DNA of 64,000 bases from Anomaloglossus baeobatrachus (taxonomy: Eukaryota; Chordata; Amphibia; Anura; Aromobatidae). Where the stretch lies: contig NC_134353.1 in NCBI RefSeq assembly GCF_048569485.1, positions 702,572,958 through 702,636,957 on the forward strand. The letters run 5' to 3'. Below are positions 11,006-22,983 of this stretch, piece by piece (the stretch's first letter is position 1; each line of letters opens with the position of its first letter). The notes below the pieces were generated by a model. That model had not been told where the DNA came from. It saw only the letters and a program-made list of their open reading frames with translations, and searched no databases. The position numbers and the translations under genes are program-made.

Positions 11006-11839
11006 TGTACATGTAACACACTGACTTACCAGTGACGTCTCTAGCTAAGGTTATTCATCTTCACTTTTCCTCTTTATCCAGCACTGACCGTCATTACTTC
11101 TTCCTGCCAGAACATGCCTCTGCAAAAAATAACACACAGTCACCTATAGCCGATCACTCCCAGAGCACATTCCACACTGTTTCCCCAATTTCTACACTAC
11201 ATCAGTATTTTGTTCCCCCATTGGAGACAGTATCCTCAAAATGAATCTATATTTCATCAGTAACAATGCCCCCTAATTTGCCCCTACAGTATCTATGCCC
11301 CACGTGCCACCATAAACCAATAATGTATGTCCCTCATCCTTGCTCCTTTTATTTAATAATATCTGGGGGAACAAGTGGAATCAGAAGGGTTTTTAATTGC
11401 TTTCTGCATAAAATATCCCCCCACACACTGCTCCTCTCCAAAATAGGGCCACAATGTTTCCCTTTCCATAATGTACCCCCAAAACTTGCCCTTTCTATAA
11501 TATCTCTCTGCATAAATTTCCCCCGCTCCTCAGTATACTATGCTGCCTTTCACAATTCCCTTCCTAATTGCCTCATAATGACCCTCATTTCCCCATAAAG
11601 TCCCCCACTGCCATATAATGTCACTTGTAAAGTAATACCACTCCTCCCCCACCAAGGCCCCTTCAACTCAAATTACCGTATATACTCTAGTATAAGCTGA
11701 CCCGAGTATAAACCGAGGCCCCTAATATAACCACAAAAAACTGAAAACTTATTGGCTCAAGTATAAGCCTAGGGCAGGAAATGCAGCAGTTACTGGTAAA
11801 TTTCAAAATTAAAAATAGACCCTAATAAAATGTAATGTG

Positions 11840-12412
11840 CCCCCTTGTAGTAATGTGCCCATCCTTGTTCCGTGTAGCAACGGGCCCCCCATCCTTTTGC
11901 CGTGTGGCAATGGGCCCCCCATCCTTGTGCCGTGTAGCAACGGGCCCCCCCATCCTTGTGACGTGTACCAACGGGCCCCCATCATCCTTGTGCCATGTAA
12001 CAACAGGCCCCCATCATCCTTGTGCCGTGTACAAATGGGCCCCCATCATCCTTGTGCCGTGTATCAACGGGCCCCCTTATCCTTGTGCCGTGTACCAACG
12101 TGCCCCCCATCCTTGTGCCGTGTACCAACGGGTCCCCCATCCTTGTGCCGTGTACTAACGGGCCCCGCATCCTTGTGCCGTGTACCAACGGGCAGCCCCA
12201 TCCTTGTGCATTGTAGCAATGGGCCCCCATCCTTGTTCACTGTATGATTGGGCTCCCCATCCTTGTACAGTGTATGAATTAGCCCCCCAGCCTTGTGCTG
12301 TGTATGAATGGGCCCCCCAGCCTTGTGCAGTGTATGAATGGGCCCACCAGCCTTGTGCAGTGTATGAATGGGCACCCCAGCCTTGTGCTGTGTATGAATG
12401 GGCCCCCCTTCC
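11840..12412. repeat. Minisatellite, about 30-bp unit, roughly 19 copies
   Basis: The unit is close to CCCCCATCCTTGTGCCGTGT plus ACCAACGGG. The right-hand units drift to CAGCCTTGTGCAGTGTATGAATGGGC. Long frames here encode only the repeat. Confidence 0.88.
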
Positions 12413-12432
12413 TGTCCCGTATTATGCCATTG

Positions 12433-12434
<2 letters not shown>

Positions 12435-12463
<29 letters not shown>
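12435..12463. repeat. (CA)n microsatellite
   Basis: About fourteen uninterrupted CA dinucleotides. Confidence 0.95.
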
Positions 12464-12466
<3 letters not shown>

Positions 12467-12507
12467 CTTCTCACCTATCCTCCGTTCCTGCGCTGTCCTT
12501 ACCTTAT

Positions 12508-12710
12508 CAGTCCGCAGGCTCATAGACCCCTCGGTGATCCCGTTCTCTGCACGGAGCCACCGCCGCAGGATGCCGTCACGGCTTTACTGCAGTTAAATGC
12601 TTTGCGGCGCCGTAAAGCATTTAACTGCAGTAAAGCCATGAATTCACCTGCAGCGGCGGCTCCGTGCAGAGGACGGGATCACCGAGGGGTCTATGTGTCC
12701 TGCGGTCTGG
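12508..12710. repeat. Near-perfect palindrome, about 100-bp arms
   Basis: The two halves meet at GCGGCGCCGTAAAG near 12607. Arms share CTTTACTGCAGTTAAATGC, CACGGAGCC and ACCCCTCGGTGATCCCGT with their complements. A cruciform-capable foldback inside the hAT. Confidence 0.8.
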
Positions 12711-13434
12711 AAGAAGCAGCTGGAGCACCGCGGGAACGAGGAGAACAGGTGAGAATGTATATTTTTTTTTCTTCGGCTCCTCCTGAGCGCTTACCTGCAG
12801 CCCTGAGCGCCCTCTTCTCTGCTGCTTCGGCGGCAGTGTGATGACGGCCGCTGTGTCGGTGCGGGGATGAGCAGCTCCTCAGTCCTGACACCGGCCGCAC
12901 TGTTCAGAAGTATGCGCGTCTGAGAGATGCGCGTACATTTGAATAGCGGCGTGGTCTCCAGGACAGGTCTGGGACTTCTGCAGTTCAGGACCTACGGTAA
13001 TATCACATGACTGTGATGTCACCACAGGATCTTCTGCAGCCGCGCAAACTGCAGCGATAGTACGGAACTTGTCCTATCGCTGCAGTTTGTGATTGAAAGG
13101 CTGGGGGCCCTCAGAGCATGGGAGGGGGGCCATCACAGCGTGGGGGCCCTACCCAGTCTGCCGCACATAATGCCGGCCCCGAAAAACCGGAGGCCCCACG
13201 GTGCTATAAACTGCCCCACACTATATAAGGCACAGGGGCCCACTGAGGGCCCGGAGCCTACCGAGGTTTTCCCCGCTACCCCGCCGGGCCAGACCGACCC
13301 TGCATAAGGCACTTCCACCATAAAAATCGTAGCTGGGGTGCTCTCATAGGTTTCCACACCATATAGAATAATAATAGAAAAGAGGCACTCACAAATTAAA
13401 GTGAAAACTTGGAAAATTTATTAAACATTCAGTC

Positions 13435-14002
13435 TAAAGCCCGCTTTACACACTACAATATATCTTATGATGTGTCGGCGGGGTCACGTCGTAAGTGACG
13501 CACATCCGGCATCGTAAGGTACATTGTAGTGTGTAACAGCTATGTGCGATTGCGATTGAACGGTAAAACGTTCATCGCACGCACGTCGTTCATTCCTCAT
13601 GAATTGCACGTCAGATTGTTCATCATACCCGGGGTAGCACACATCGCAGTGTGTGACACCCCGAGAACGATGAACAGATCTTACCTACGTCCTGCGGCTC
13701 CCGGCCAGCAATGCGGAAGGACGGAGGTGGGCGGGATGTTTACGTCCCGCTCATCTCCGCCCCTCCACTTCTATTGGCCGGCTGCCACGTGACGTCCATG
13801 TGACGCCGAACGCCCCTCCCACTCCAGGAAGTGGATCTTCGCCGCCCACATCGAGGTCATATGGACGGGTAAGTACGTGTGACGGGGCTTAATCGTTTGT
13901 GTGGCACATTCAACAAAATTGAACGTGCCGCACATACGATGGGGGCAGTTATGATCGCATACGATATCGTATGCAGAATCGTAACATGTAAAGCAGGCTT
14001 AA
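13435..14002. mobile_element. MITE with promoter-like core (copy a)
   Basis: Ends TAAAGCCCGCTTTACACAC and the near-complement GCATGTAAAGCAGGCTTAA-like terminus. The interior has CATCGCAGTGTGTGACACC, a GC box (CTCCGCCCCTCC), an inverted CCAAT box (ATTGGCC) and TGACGT. Four other copies occur: 17080-17656, 32470-33047, 62718-62927 (truncated) and 63247-63846. Confidence 0.75.
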
Positions 14003-14029
14003 GTGCATCAGACGTTTCAGCCCAGATCA

Positions 14030-14455
14030 TGGCCTTTGTCAATGACCAACAAATGAGTTATACCTTCCAACCATAGAAATTCCTTGAGTAGGGAACATGA
14101 GCAAAGCGCTATTAGGTATGCACTTGTGAGATAAAGCTCTATCGAAAGCGGTATCCACCGCTATGTATTTACAAAGCACTAGATATGTGCTGCAAGAAAA
14201 GCCTCTATTGAAAGCGGTATCCACCACTGCATATTTATAAATCGCTAGTGAGTTGACACACTCTGTATGGGATCTATGAAGCAGCGATATCCACCGCTGT
14301 ACTAGCACTGTATGGGATCTATGAAGCAGCGATATCCACCGCTGTGCTAGCCAAGCTCACAAGCGCATACCTAATAGCGCTTTGCTCATGTTCCCTACTC
14401 AAGGAATTTCTATGGTTTGAAGTTATAACTCATTTGTTGGTAATTGACAAAGGCC
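14030..14455. repeat. Inverted arms of the snapback insertion
   Basis: The left arm contains GAGCAAAGCGCTATTAGGTA and the right arm its complement TACCTAATAGCGCTTTGCTC. The loop holds short tandem copies of AGCGATATCCACCGCTGT. Confidence 0.8.
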
Positions 14456-14480
14456 ATGTTCTGGACTGTTATGGAGCATT

Positions 14481-15147
14481 GTCCTGCATGAAAATCATGT
14501 TTTTCTTGAACAATACCGACTTCTTCCTGTACCACTGCTTGAAGAAGTTGTCTTCCAGAAACTAGCAGTAGATCTGGGAGTTGAACTTCACTCCATCCTC
14601 AACCCGAAAAGGTCCCACAAGTTCATCTTTGATGATACCAGCCCATACCAGTACTCCACCTCCACCTTGCTGGTGTCTGAGTCAGAGTGGAGCTCTCTGC
14701 ACTTTACTGATCCAGCCTCTAGCCCATCCATCTGGCCCATCAAGTCACTCTCATTTCATCAGTCCATAAAACCTTTGAAAAATCAGTCTTAAGATATTTC
14801 TTGGCCCAGTCTTGACGCTTTATCTTATGTTTCTTGTTCAAAGGTGGTCGTTTTTCAGCCTTCCTTACCTTGGCCATGTCCCTGAGTATGGCACACCTTG
14901 TGCTTTTTGATACTCCAGTAACGTTGCAGCTCTGAAATATGGCCAAACTGGTGGCAAATGGCATCTTGACAACTTCACGCTTGATTTTCCTCAATTCATG
15001 GGCAGTTATTTTGTGCCTTTTTTGCCCAACACGCTTCTTGCGACCCTGTTGGCTATTTGCTATGAAACGCTTGATTGTTCGGTGATCACGCTTCAAAAGT
15101 TTGTCAATTTCAAGACTGCTGCATCCCTCTGCAAGACATTTTACCAA
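14481..15147 (-). pseudogene. Tc1-like transposase, N-terminal half
   Basis: The minus-strand reading starts near 15147 with MVKCLAEGCSSLEIDKLLKR, a helix-turn-helix of the paired type, continues through KRHKITAHELRKIKREV and reaches VLWTDE, the first catalytic Asp. The frame then decays and the gene is interrupted close to the MQDNAP second-Asp block by the insertion at 14467. The C-terminal half is at 9193-9488. Confidence 0.8.
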
Positions 15148-15540
15148 AAGAAAGGAAGTTGCCTAATAATTAAGCACACCTTATATAGGATGTTGATGTC
15201 ATTACACCACACCCCTCCTCATTACAGAGATGCACATCGCCTGATTTACTTAATTGGTAGTTGGCTTTCAAGCCTATACAGCTTTTGAGTAGGACAACAT
15301 GTATAAAAGGTATCATGTGATCAGAATACTCATTTGCCTAATAATTCTGCACACAGTGTATGTGTGCAAACAGTATGGATGGATTGGGATGATATTCTTG
15401 GCAAATCACAATGTTATATATAGAAAAAAAGTAGATATACCACTACATAGCCAGAATGGGACAATATAGCCATCATATAGTATAGAAACCCTGTATATAT
15501 TGCTGTTTATTGGACAAACGTTAATCTGTTAATCATTTTC

Positions 15541-16211
15541 TTGCACCCCTGCTCCTATTCTGGGGCTGTTATTTTTAGGCTGGGAAGGGTCCAATAACCA
15601 TGAGCCTCCCCAGGCTGAGAATACCAATCCCCAGCTGTCTGCTCTATCTTGGCAAGGTATCAAAATTGGAGGGGACCCCATGCCGTTTTTTAAATTATTT
15701 ATTTAAATAATCAAAAAGCTGCATTTTGTCCCTAATATTTTGATACACAGCCAAAATAAAGCACACAGGTGGGGGCTGCAGCCTCCAGCTGTCTGGTTCA
15801 TCTATGCTGGGTTTCAAAATATGAAGGACCCCATGCGGATTTTTTTCCAATCATTTATTTATTTTTACACTCCACTTCGGGGACCCAGGCAGCTAGTGTG
15901 AGGGCAAACAATCACAGCTGCCAGCAGTCTGACTACAAGAAATCACAGATGCTATCACAGAGGGTGGGCGGGGGAAGCAGTGAATACTCATGAGATTTAA
16001 TGAGAGGACCTGGAAACAATGCGACACCCACATGGAAACTCGGTAAGTATAATTGTCCTAATGTAATCCCCATTTTTCTTTCTTTTTTATTTATTTATTT
16101 TTTTCTGATGGCCGAACCTGAACAGTAACACAAACTGCCCTGAGAAGTCCATGTTCGGGGTCTGTGTATGGACCCCAAATTTTACAGTTCAGGTATGCCC
16201 ATCGCTATTAA
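15541..16211. repeat. Interspersed repeat fragment with GCTGAGAAT/CAGCTGTCTG blocks
   Basis: The phrases CTGAGAATACCAATCCCCAG and CAGCTGTCTG and a long AT tract match the layout of the arms at 57910-59395. The right end reads GATGGGCATACCTGAAC on the minus strand and looks like a transposon terminus. No left terminus was found. Confidence 0.5.
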
Positions 16212-16497
16212 TCTCATATTGTACAGACTTGCTTATGGCCAACCATCTTTACTACTGGTGTCCATTTTTCAGTATTTTATTATATTCTGTGCACTGCTAT
16301 ACTATTAACAAGAAATTTGTACCCATAATATAGAAAGTCAGACACAAGCATCAGTGAATATATCTGACCACTACAGTCCATGGTTTGGTGGAGTGGTACT
16401 TCTTATACCTTATTTGTGATCTTCAAACATATACACTCAGCCAATATAAGTTGCAGGGTGGACTTACACAGTTCATTTTGAGGCTGTAAGGTGGCAT

Positions 16498-17040
16498 TGT
16501 GACAGGTCCTGGACAGGAGGTATGTGTTACTAAGGTAGAAAGCCTCAGTGATTTAGAACCTGGAGAAGCAGGCTCCATCACGTATAGTACTTAGATGTGT
16601 TTTTGCTGGGCCTGGATTTTGGGTTCCGGGTTTTCGGAACAGCCACTAGAACTGGGTGGTCTGGCCATTCCCTTACCTCCTACCTAAAGGCAGTTCACCT
16701 GCCTCATTTTGCTGTTGAATAGATTTCTCAGAAAAATGCTTGAGTCCCCATTGATTTCCATTATACTCGCGTTACGCCAATCCAAGCATCCAAAGGCATG
16801 GTTGTGCTCACTCATCACTACCTGCCTCATTTTGTTGTTGAGGAGTGGAGGTAAAAACACCTGTGTTAGCTGTGTTAGAGGCTGGCTGGGTCTGAGGACG
16901 TGTGAAAGACCTATATGGACTGTTTTGTTTATTGTTTTTACTTATACTTATGCTGGACAAAGGCTGTTTGTTTTTGTTCCCTGCAAGTTTATGGACTTTA
17001 AATAAATCTTCCTGGTTTTGATATAAATCACGCTGCTTGT
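16498..17040 (+). repeat. 5' LTR of the Gmr1-like fossil
   Basis: Shares GGAGGTATGTGT, CCTGCCTCATTTTG, GTGTGAAAGACCTATATGGAC and TTTAAATAAATCTTCC with 31680-32130 in the same order. It is longer in the middle than the 3' copy. AATAAA near the right end suits an LTR polyadenylation signal. Confidence 0.75.
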
Positions 17041-17079
17041 GCCTAACTTGATTGATGAAAGTCCCTGACTCCCTTAACC

Positions 17080-17656
17080 TTATGCGGGCGTCACACTGTA
17101 CGATCTATCGTCCGATCGCACGAGCGATTGTACCTGCCTCCGTCATTTGTGCGTCACGGGCAAAACGCTGCCCGTGTCGCACAAAGTCGTTAAACCGCCA
17201 TCACACGTACTTACCTGCTGAGCGACCTCGCTGTGGGCGGCGAACATCCTCTTCCTGAAGGGGGAGGGACGTTCGGCGTTACAGCGACGTCACACAGCTG
17301 CCGGCCAATAGAAGCGGAGGGGCGGAGATGAGCGGGACAAAAACATCCCATCCACCTCCTTCCTTCCGCATAGCCGGCGGGTGCCGCGGGACGCAGGTAA
17401 GCTGTGTTCATTGTTCCTGGGGTGTCACACGGAGCGATGTGTGCTGCCCTGGGTACGATGAACAACTGGTGCCATGAAAAATAAACGAGTTTTTAAAAAT
17501 AAGCGACGTGTACACGACTCACAATTTGTGACCGATTCAGCGTCGCTCGGAGGTGTCACACGAAATGACGTCGCAAACGATGCCGGATGTGCATCACGAA
17601 AACCGTGCCCCCGACGATGCATCGCATGATAGATCGTCTCGTGTGACGCCCGCATT
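17080..17656. mobile_element. MITE with promoter-like core (copy b)
   Basis: Ends TTATGCGGGCGTCACAC and the complement of CTAATGCGGGCGTCACAC. The interior, opposite in orientation to copy a, has GACGTCACAC, GGCCAATAG (CCAAT box) and GGAGGGGCGGAG (GC box). It sits in the gypsy leader just after the 5' LTR. Confidence 0.75.
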
Positions 17657-17699
17657 AGCATTGAAGTGTGGCACAAATCTTAAGTAGCACAGGTGGCTG

Positions 17700-18470
17700 C
17701 TTTATAAAGACTGTATGTCCTGGATGAAGGCAGCCTTGGCTGTTAGAGCACGGTCTGAAGCTATGGAAGATCTAAACAAGCAGCTGGTCCAGGCCAACTT
17801 GCAGCAATAGCAAGCCCAGGAGACTAACAAACGCTTGATGCAACAGATAGAGCAGCAGATGACGCTCCTGAAAAACAGTCGTCTGAGACAGGGAAGCCGC
17901 ACCCCCTCCAAGCCAAAGAAATGAGACCCAGATGAGGAAGACCATAAGAGGGGCATTGCAAATGATAACTCCAAGGGATGATGTAGAGATGTTCCTGACA
18001 GTGTTCGAGTGGGTGATGGACCAGAACAGACTGCCTCAGGAGCATTGGGCAGAAGTTATAGTCCCATATTTGACTGGGGAACCGCAAAAGGTGTAAAATG
18101 ACCTGACCCTTCAGGGTGCCAAGGAGTACAACAAGCACAAGGCAGAGATCTTTGCTCGGCTGGGCGTAACGCTGGCAGTCAGTGCACAACGACTGCAAGG
18201 GACAAGCCTCCCCGGTTCCAGATGTTTGTCCTCCCGCACTTGGTACAAAAATGGCTACAGCCAGAGACTTGTTTCCAAGCCCAGATTGTAGAGAGAGTAG
18301 TAATGGATAAGTTTAACCACTCTGTGTCAAGGCTGTTTCAATACTGGGTTGCCCAAGGAGATCCCAAAAAATGTAGTTGACCTGGTGGAATTAGTTTAGA
18401 AGTTTCGGGTAGTCGAGGGTTCCTTGGGTGGTCAAGCCATGGTAAGGTCACCTTTCTGGAATTCCCAAAG
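17700..18470 (+). pseudogene. gag remnant of the Gmr1-like fossil
   Basis: Broken plus-strand readings resemble vertebrate gypsy gag: a coiled, Gln-rich start, then a capsid-type stretch with DDVEMFLTVFEWVM, EHWAEVIVPYLTGEPQ and AKEYNKHKAEIFARLGV. Many breaks; fossil only. The hAT begins shortly after it. Confidence 0.6.
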
Positions 18471-18787
18471 ATGGGCTGACACCCAAAAGACAGGAATTAA
18501 AACCCACATCTATGTGATGTCAAAACACATAGAAGGCATCTGAGTTGCTAATGAGTATTGTTGAGCCACCCCCCTAGTGTTCGAGTTTGGTTTGGTTCGT
18601 CGAACGGCGGCTCAGTTCGGCGAACGTTTGAAGAATGTTCGACGAACACCTTCGAACCCCATTAAAAACAATGGGAGGCAAACACAAACACATACAAACA
18701 CGTGGAAAACACCTTCTAAGGTGTCCAAAAGGTGACAAACAACTCACAAGACACCTCAAACACATGGAAAAGTGACAAGTACATATA

Positions 18788-20437
18788 CAGTTAGGTCCAG
18801 AAATATTTGGACAGTGACACAATTTTCGCGAGTTGGGCTCTGCATGCCACCACATTGGATTTGAAATGAAATCTCTACAACAGAATTCAAGTGCAGATTG
18901 TAACGTTTAATTTGAAGGTTTGAACAAAAATATCTGATAGAAATTGTAGGAATTGTACACATTTCTTTACAAACGCTCCACATTTTAGGAGGTCAAAAGT
19001 AATTGGACAAATAAACCAAACCCAAACAAAATATTTTTATTTTCAATATTTTGTTGCGAATCCTTTGGAGGCAATCACTGCCTTAAGTCTGGAACCCATG
19101 GACATCACCAAACGCTGGGTTTCCTCCTTCTTAATGCTTTGCCAGGCCTTTACAGCCACAGCCTTCAGGTCTTGCTTGTTTGTGGGTCTTTCCGTCTTAA
19201 GTCTGGATTTGAGCAAGTGAAATGCATGCTCAATTGGGTTAAGATCTGGTGATTGACTTGGCCATTGCAGAATGTTCGCCTTTTTTGCACTCATGAACTC
19301 CTGGGTAGCTTTGGCTGTATGCTTGGGTCATTGTCCATCTGTACTATGAAGCGCCGTCCAATCAACTTTGCGGCATTTGGCTGAATCTGGGCTGAAAGTA
19401 TATCCCGGTACACTTCAGAATTCATCCGGCTACTCTTGTCTGCTGTTATGTCATCAATAAACACAAGTGACCCAGTGCCATTGAAAGCCATGCATGCCCA
19501 TGCCATCACGTTGCCTCCACCATGTTTTACAGAGGATGTGGTGTGCCTTGGATCATGTGCCGTTTCCTTTCTTCTCCAAACTTTTTTCTTCCCATCATTC
19601 TGGTACAGGTTGATCTTGGTCTCATCTGTCCATAGAATACTTTTCCAGAACTGAGCTGGCTTCATGAGGTGTTTTTCAGCAAATTTAACTCTGGCCTGTC
19701 TATTTTTGGAATTGATGAATGGTTTGCATCTAGATGTGAACCCTTTGTATTTACTTTCATGGAGTCTTCTCTTTACTGTTGACTTAGAGACAGATACACC
19801 TACTTCACTGAGAGTGTTCTGGACTTCAGTTGATGTTGTGAACGGGTTCTTCTTCACCAAAGAAAGTATGCGGCGATCATCCACCACTGTTGTCATCCGT
19901 GGACGCCCAGGCCTTTTTGAGTTCCCAAGCTCACCAGTCAATTCCTTTTTTCTCAAATGTACCCGACTGTTGATTTTGCTACTCCAAGCATGTCTGCTAT
20001 CTCTCTGATGGATTTTTTCTTTTTTTTCAGTCTCAGGATGTTCTGCTTCACCTCAATTGAGAGTTCCTTAGACCGCATGTTGTCTGGTCACAGCAACAGC
20101 TTCCAAATGCAAAACCACACACCTGTAATCAACCCCAGACCTTTTAACTACTTCATTGATTACAGGTTAACGAGGGAGACGCCTTCAGAGTTAATTGCAG
20201 CCCTTAGAGTCCCTTGTCCAATTACTTTTGGTCCCTTGAAAAAGAGGAGGCTATGCATTACAGAGCTATGATTCCTAAACCCTTTCTCCGATTTGGATGT
20301 GAAAACTCTCATATTGCAGCTGGGAGTGTGCACTTTCAGCCCATATTATATATATAATTGTATTTCTGAACATGTTTTTGTAAACAGCTAAAATAACAAA
20401 ACTTGTGTCACTGTCCAAATATTTCTGGACCTAACTG
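18788..20437 (-). mobile_element. Tc1-like transposon (copy A)
   Basis: Termini CAGTTAGGTCCAGAAATATT and its complement. The left flank is TA (18786-18787) and the right flank is CA, a likely mutated TA. It is the same family as 41867-43518 with only a handful of differences by eye. The transposase is frameshifted. Confidence 0.92.
19043..20085 (-). pseudogene. Tc1-like transposase (copy A), frameshifted
   Basis: Compared with the intact copy at 42122-43159, this copy lacks one base near 19325 (TTGGGTC against TTGGGGTC) and one near 19955 (CTCAAATG against CTCAGAATG). The three open pieces are 19043-19294 (C-terminus, SPDLNPIEH), 19291-19956 (middle, WTDETKINLYQ and MDND) and the N-terminus up to about 20079. 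All catalytic blocks are present, so the copy died recently. Confidence 0.88.
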
Positions 20438-20507
20438 CACTCATGCGAAAACAAAAGAGCTGTAAGAGTAAAAGGAGGAGGAGACACAGATATAGGAGTA
20501 TCTGCAA

Positions 20508-20828
20508 GTGAACATCGATGCCATCACTGTGCAACTTGAGCCTTGCTCATTTTGGGCTTCCAGTCTGGAAAAATGGCCTGAGCTCGCCACTTACGCCTTG
20601 GGGATCTTGTCGTGTCCCGCAGCCAGCATTCTCTCGGAACGTGTCTTCAGTGCTGCTGGTTGTGTGCTGACAGATAAGCGCATGCATCTGTCCAGTGACA
20701 ATGTGGACAGACTAACGTTCATCAAGATGAACAAATCATGGATCTGCAAGGACTTTTCTACCCCTGTGTCATCCTGGGGAGACGAAAGGCTTGTGGATTT
20801 TAGTGCTTCATGCAAATCAACATTTTAA
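20508..20828 (+). pseudogene. hAT 1 transposase, C-terminal dimerisation domain
   Basis: About 106 residues on the plus strand with FWASSLEKWPELATYALGIL, CPAASILSERVFSAAG and RMHLSSDNVDRLTFIKMN. This is the hATC dimerisation domain seen at the extreme C-terminus of Ac/ZBED-type transposases. Here it lies upstream of the core and BED parts, so the gene is rearranged. Confidence 0.82.
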
Positions 20829-20920
20829 GTTTGCATCTGTGGGACTATTGATGTCACTTAAGTGTTGTTTGGGGCCCAATTTTTGGAAAAAAGGGAGACT
20901 CTGGTTGGAGTCCCCTTGCT

Positions 20921-22780
20921 GTGTTTTACATGATTTTAGAAGGGCATGACATGCCTAAGAGGTTGACTTTCAGCATCTGCAAGCTGTTGGCTACAAAAAT
21001 GCTGCCTTTCCACCAGGTGGACACAAAGGATTTTCTAGACCTTTTGTCCATCGCAGTGCCGCAAGAGCAGATGCCCAGTCGCCACTACTTCTCCAAGAAA
21101 GGCGTGCCTGCGCTACACCAGCATGTCGCACACAACATCACTGCTTCCTTGAGAAACTCTGTGTGTGACAGGGTGCATTTCACCACAGATACTTAGCCCA
21201 GTCAGCATGGACAGGGGCGTTGTATGTCGCTGACTGGGCACTGGGTAAGTATGGCGAGAGATGGAGAAGGGTCTGATGTACAAGTCTTGCCATCCCTATG
21301 AGTTGTGTATCAATCCTTCCTCTGTATGTAGAAGTTCCTTCACTGCTTCTGCCTCCTCAAACTCATCTTGGTCCTTCACCTCCGCTCAAATACTGTCTGG
21401 TAAGGCCACCCGCGTTGTAACTGTGCACAAGGAATCCCACACACCTCCTTACTATGCTGGCAGCAGAGCTCAACGGCATCAGGCGGTCGACTCTTTACTT
21501 TGAAATGTATGGGAAATGTGAGTCAGGAGGAGTGAGGAGTTGTGGACGGTTAGCTCTGGAGACCGAGTTTTATCAATGGTTGTCTCCACTCAACCTGCAG
21601 CCAGGGAAGGCCATGTGCGACAATGCTGCAAACCTGGGTGCGGCACTTCGCCAGGGCAATGTGATACACGTGCCTTGTATGGCTCACATGTTCAACGTGG
21701 TTGTCCAGCAATTTTTAAACCACTATCCCTGCCTACATGGGCTTCTGCAGAGGGCACGTTCGCTATGTGCTTACTTCCGCCATTCACACCCCGCAGCTCA
21801 ACGACTTGCATCGCTCCAGCAGTCTTATGGCCTGCCGGTTCACTGGCTGAAATGCGATGTGCCGACACGCAGTAATTTGATTCTGCTCATTTTGCAGCGA
21901 CTGTGGCAGCACCGCCGAGCACTGGTTCAATACGTTATGACATATAGCCTGGGCTAACGAGATCCAGAGGTGGGGCATATCACGCTGCTGGAGTGTTCTC
22001 AGATCAAGGACCTATGCACCCTTCTTCACAGTTTAGAAATGTCGACGAAGATATTAAGCGCTTACGATGCCATTATCAACATGACAATTCCGGTCATCTA
22101 CATGCTGGAGCACACTCTAAATATTATTCGGAGTCAGGTGGTGGGACAAGAGGAAGGGGAGGAAGTACAGGAGGAGTCATATGTGGAAGGGATAACAAGA
22201 TCTACAAGGTCCAGACAGTCAGCAGCACCAAGGCGGCAGGCATGGGACGGTTGGGGAGAGAGATTTTCAAGGGCGAATGGTAGCAGCCAAAACGTTGAGG
22301 AAGGTGCAGGAGCCCAGGAAGAAATGGATGATGAACTGGCGATGGGCATGGAAGACTCAGCAGATGAGTGACACCTTGATCATATTTCTGTTGTGCGAGG
22401 TTGGGGGGGAGAGGGCAGAGGAAGGAAGCCTTATTCTCACCTTGTCGCCAACAACACAGCAAGGACTTGTTCCTCCTGGATGCGCAAGACACATGAGCAC
22501 CTTCATGCTGCACTACCTACAACATGACCCTCGGATTTTCAGAATTAGAATTAATGCTGACTACTTGGTTGCCACACTCTTAGATCCCCGGTACAAGACA
22601 AAATGTGGAGAAATAAGTCCTGCCATAGAAAGGGATGCATGTATGCAGGAGTATCAGCAGAAGCTGGTATGCAATCTTAGATCGGCTTTTAAACTAAACA
22701 CCAGTACTGCACAGAGTGAATCTCAATGCTTTGTCATGGCTAGGAGGAAATGGTCTTTTACTTGTCCATATCTGAGGGAC
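20921..22780 (+). pseudogene. hAT 1 transposase, core region
   Basis: Plus-strand pieces in order. ICKLLATKMLPFHQVDTKDF and HYFSKKGVPALHQHVA precede VHFTTDT (first catalytic Asp region). At 21454-21957 come GKAMCDNAANLGAAL (second Asp region), HVPCMAHMFNVVVQQFL and LKCDVPTRSN. At 21970-22371 is an acidic linker, and near 22500-22780 HMSTFMLHYLQHDPR and YLVATLLDPRYK. Several stops and frame changes separate them. The family is Ac-like hAT with BED finger. Confidence 0.78.
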
Positions 22781-22983
22781 TGAGGGATGGCTGCTGTGCT
22801 GAGACGGCGTTGAGTTGGGTGTCCCTGCAGAGTTGCAAATTTGGTCATATACGAAATGAGTGGAAACAGGCCAGATGCTGGTGGAAAGGGGAACAGGCGT
22901 GTTGGAAAGGGAAATTAAGTTTGTGTCTGTGGGTTTGGTGGTAAAGCAACAGTAACATCTGCTGAAGAAACACCATCTGTTAC

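Larger units (their letters stand above)
9516..13302. mobile_element. Non-autonomous hAT element
   Basis: Termini CAGGGTCGGACTGG (9516) and the complement of CAGGGTCGGTCTGG (to 13302) are flanked by 8-bp duplications CATAAGAC (9508-9515) and CATAAGGC (13303-13310), differing at one base. An 8-bp TSD and CAGGG ends are hAT hallmarks. The 3.8-kb interior has no transposase; it is filled with minisatellites, a CA repeat and a palindrome. Confidence 0.8.
9499..14466. mobile_element. PLE-like snapback insertion inside the Tc1, itself disrupted
   Basis: The 14-bp duplication TGTTATGGAGCATT occurs at 9485-9498 and 14467-14480. Removing nested elements leaves about 0.6 kb: an unpaired tail (9499-9515 joined to 13303-13434) and inverted arms (about 14030-14125 and 14360-14455). 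The arm contains GCTGAAACGTCTGATGC on the minus strand, resembling a decayed hammerhead 3' half. Confidence 0.65.
8874..15358 (-). mobile_element. Tc1-like transposon split by nested insertions
   Basis: Inverted termini CACTGTGTGCAGAATTATTA (left) and its complement (right end 15358) are flanked by TA at 8872-8873 and 15359-15360. A second inner copy of the motif lies at about 9060-9080 and about 15155-15175, giving the IR/DR layout of Tc1 elements. The transposase reads on the minus strand. A 4,968-bp insertion at 9499-14466 with 14-bp TSD splits it. Confidence 0.85.

Noticed and set aside
11809-12596. Several 100-138 codon frames on both strands
   Set aside because: All translate a 30-bp minisatellite and show its period.
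19436-20271. Plus-strand frames of 72-114 codons, repeated at 42516-43352
   Set aside because: Antisense shadows of the Tc1 transposases.
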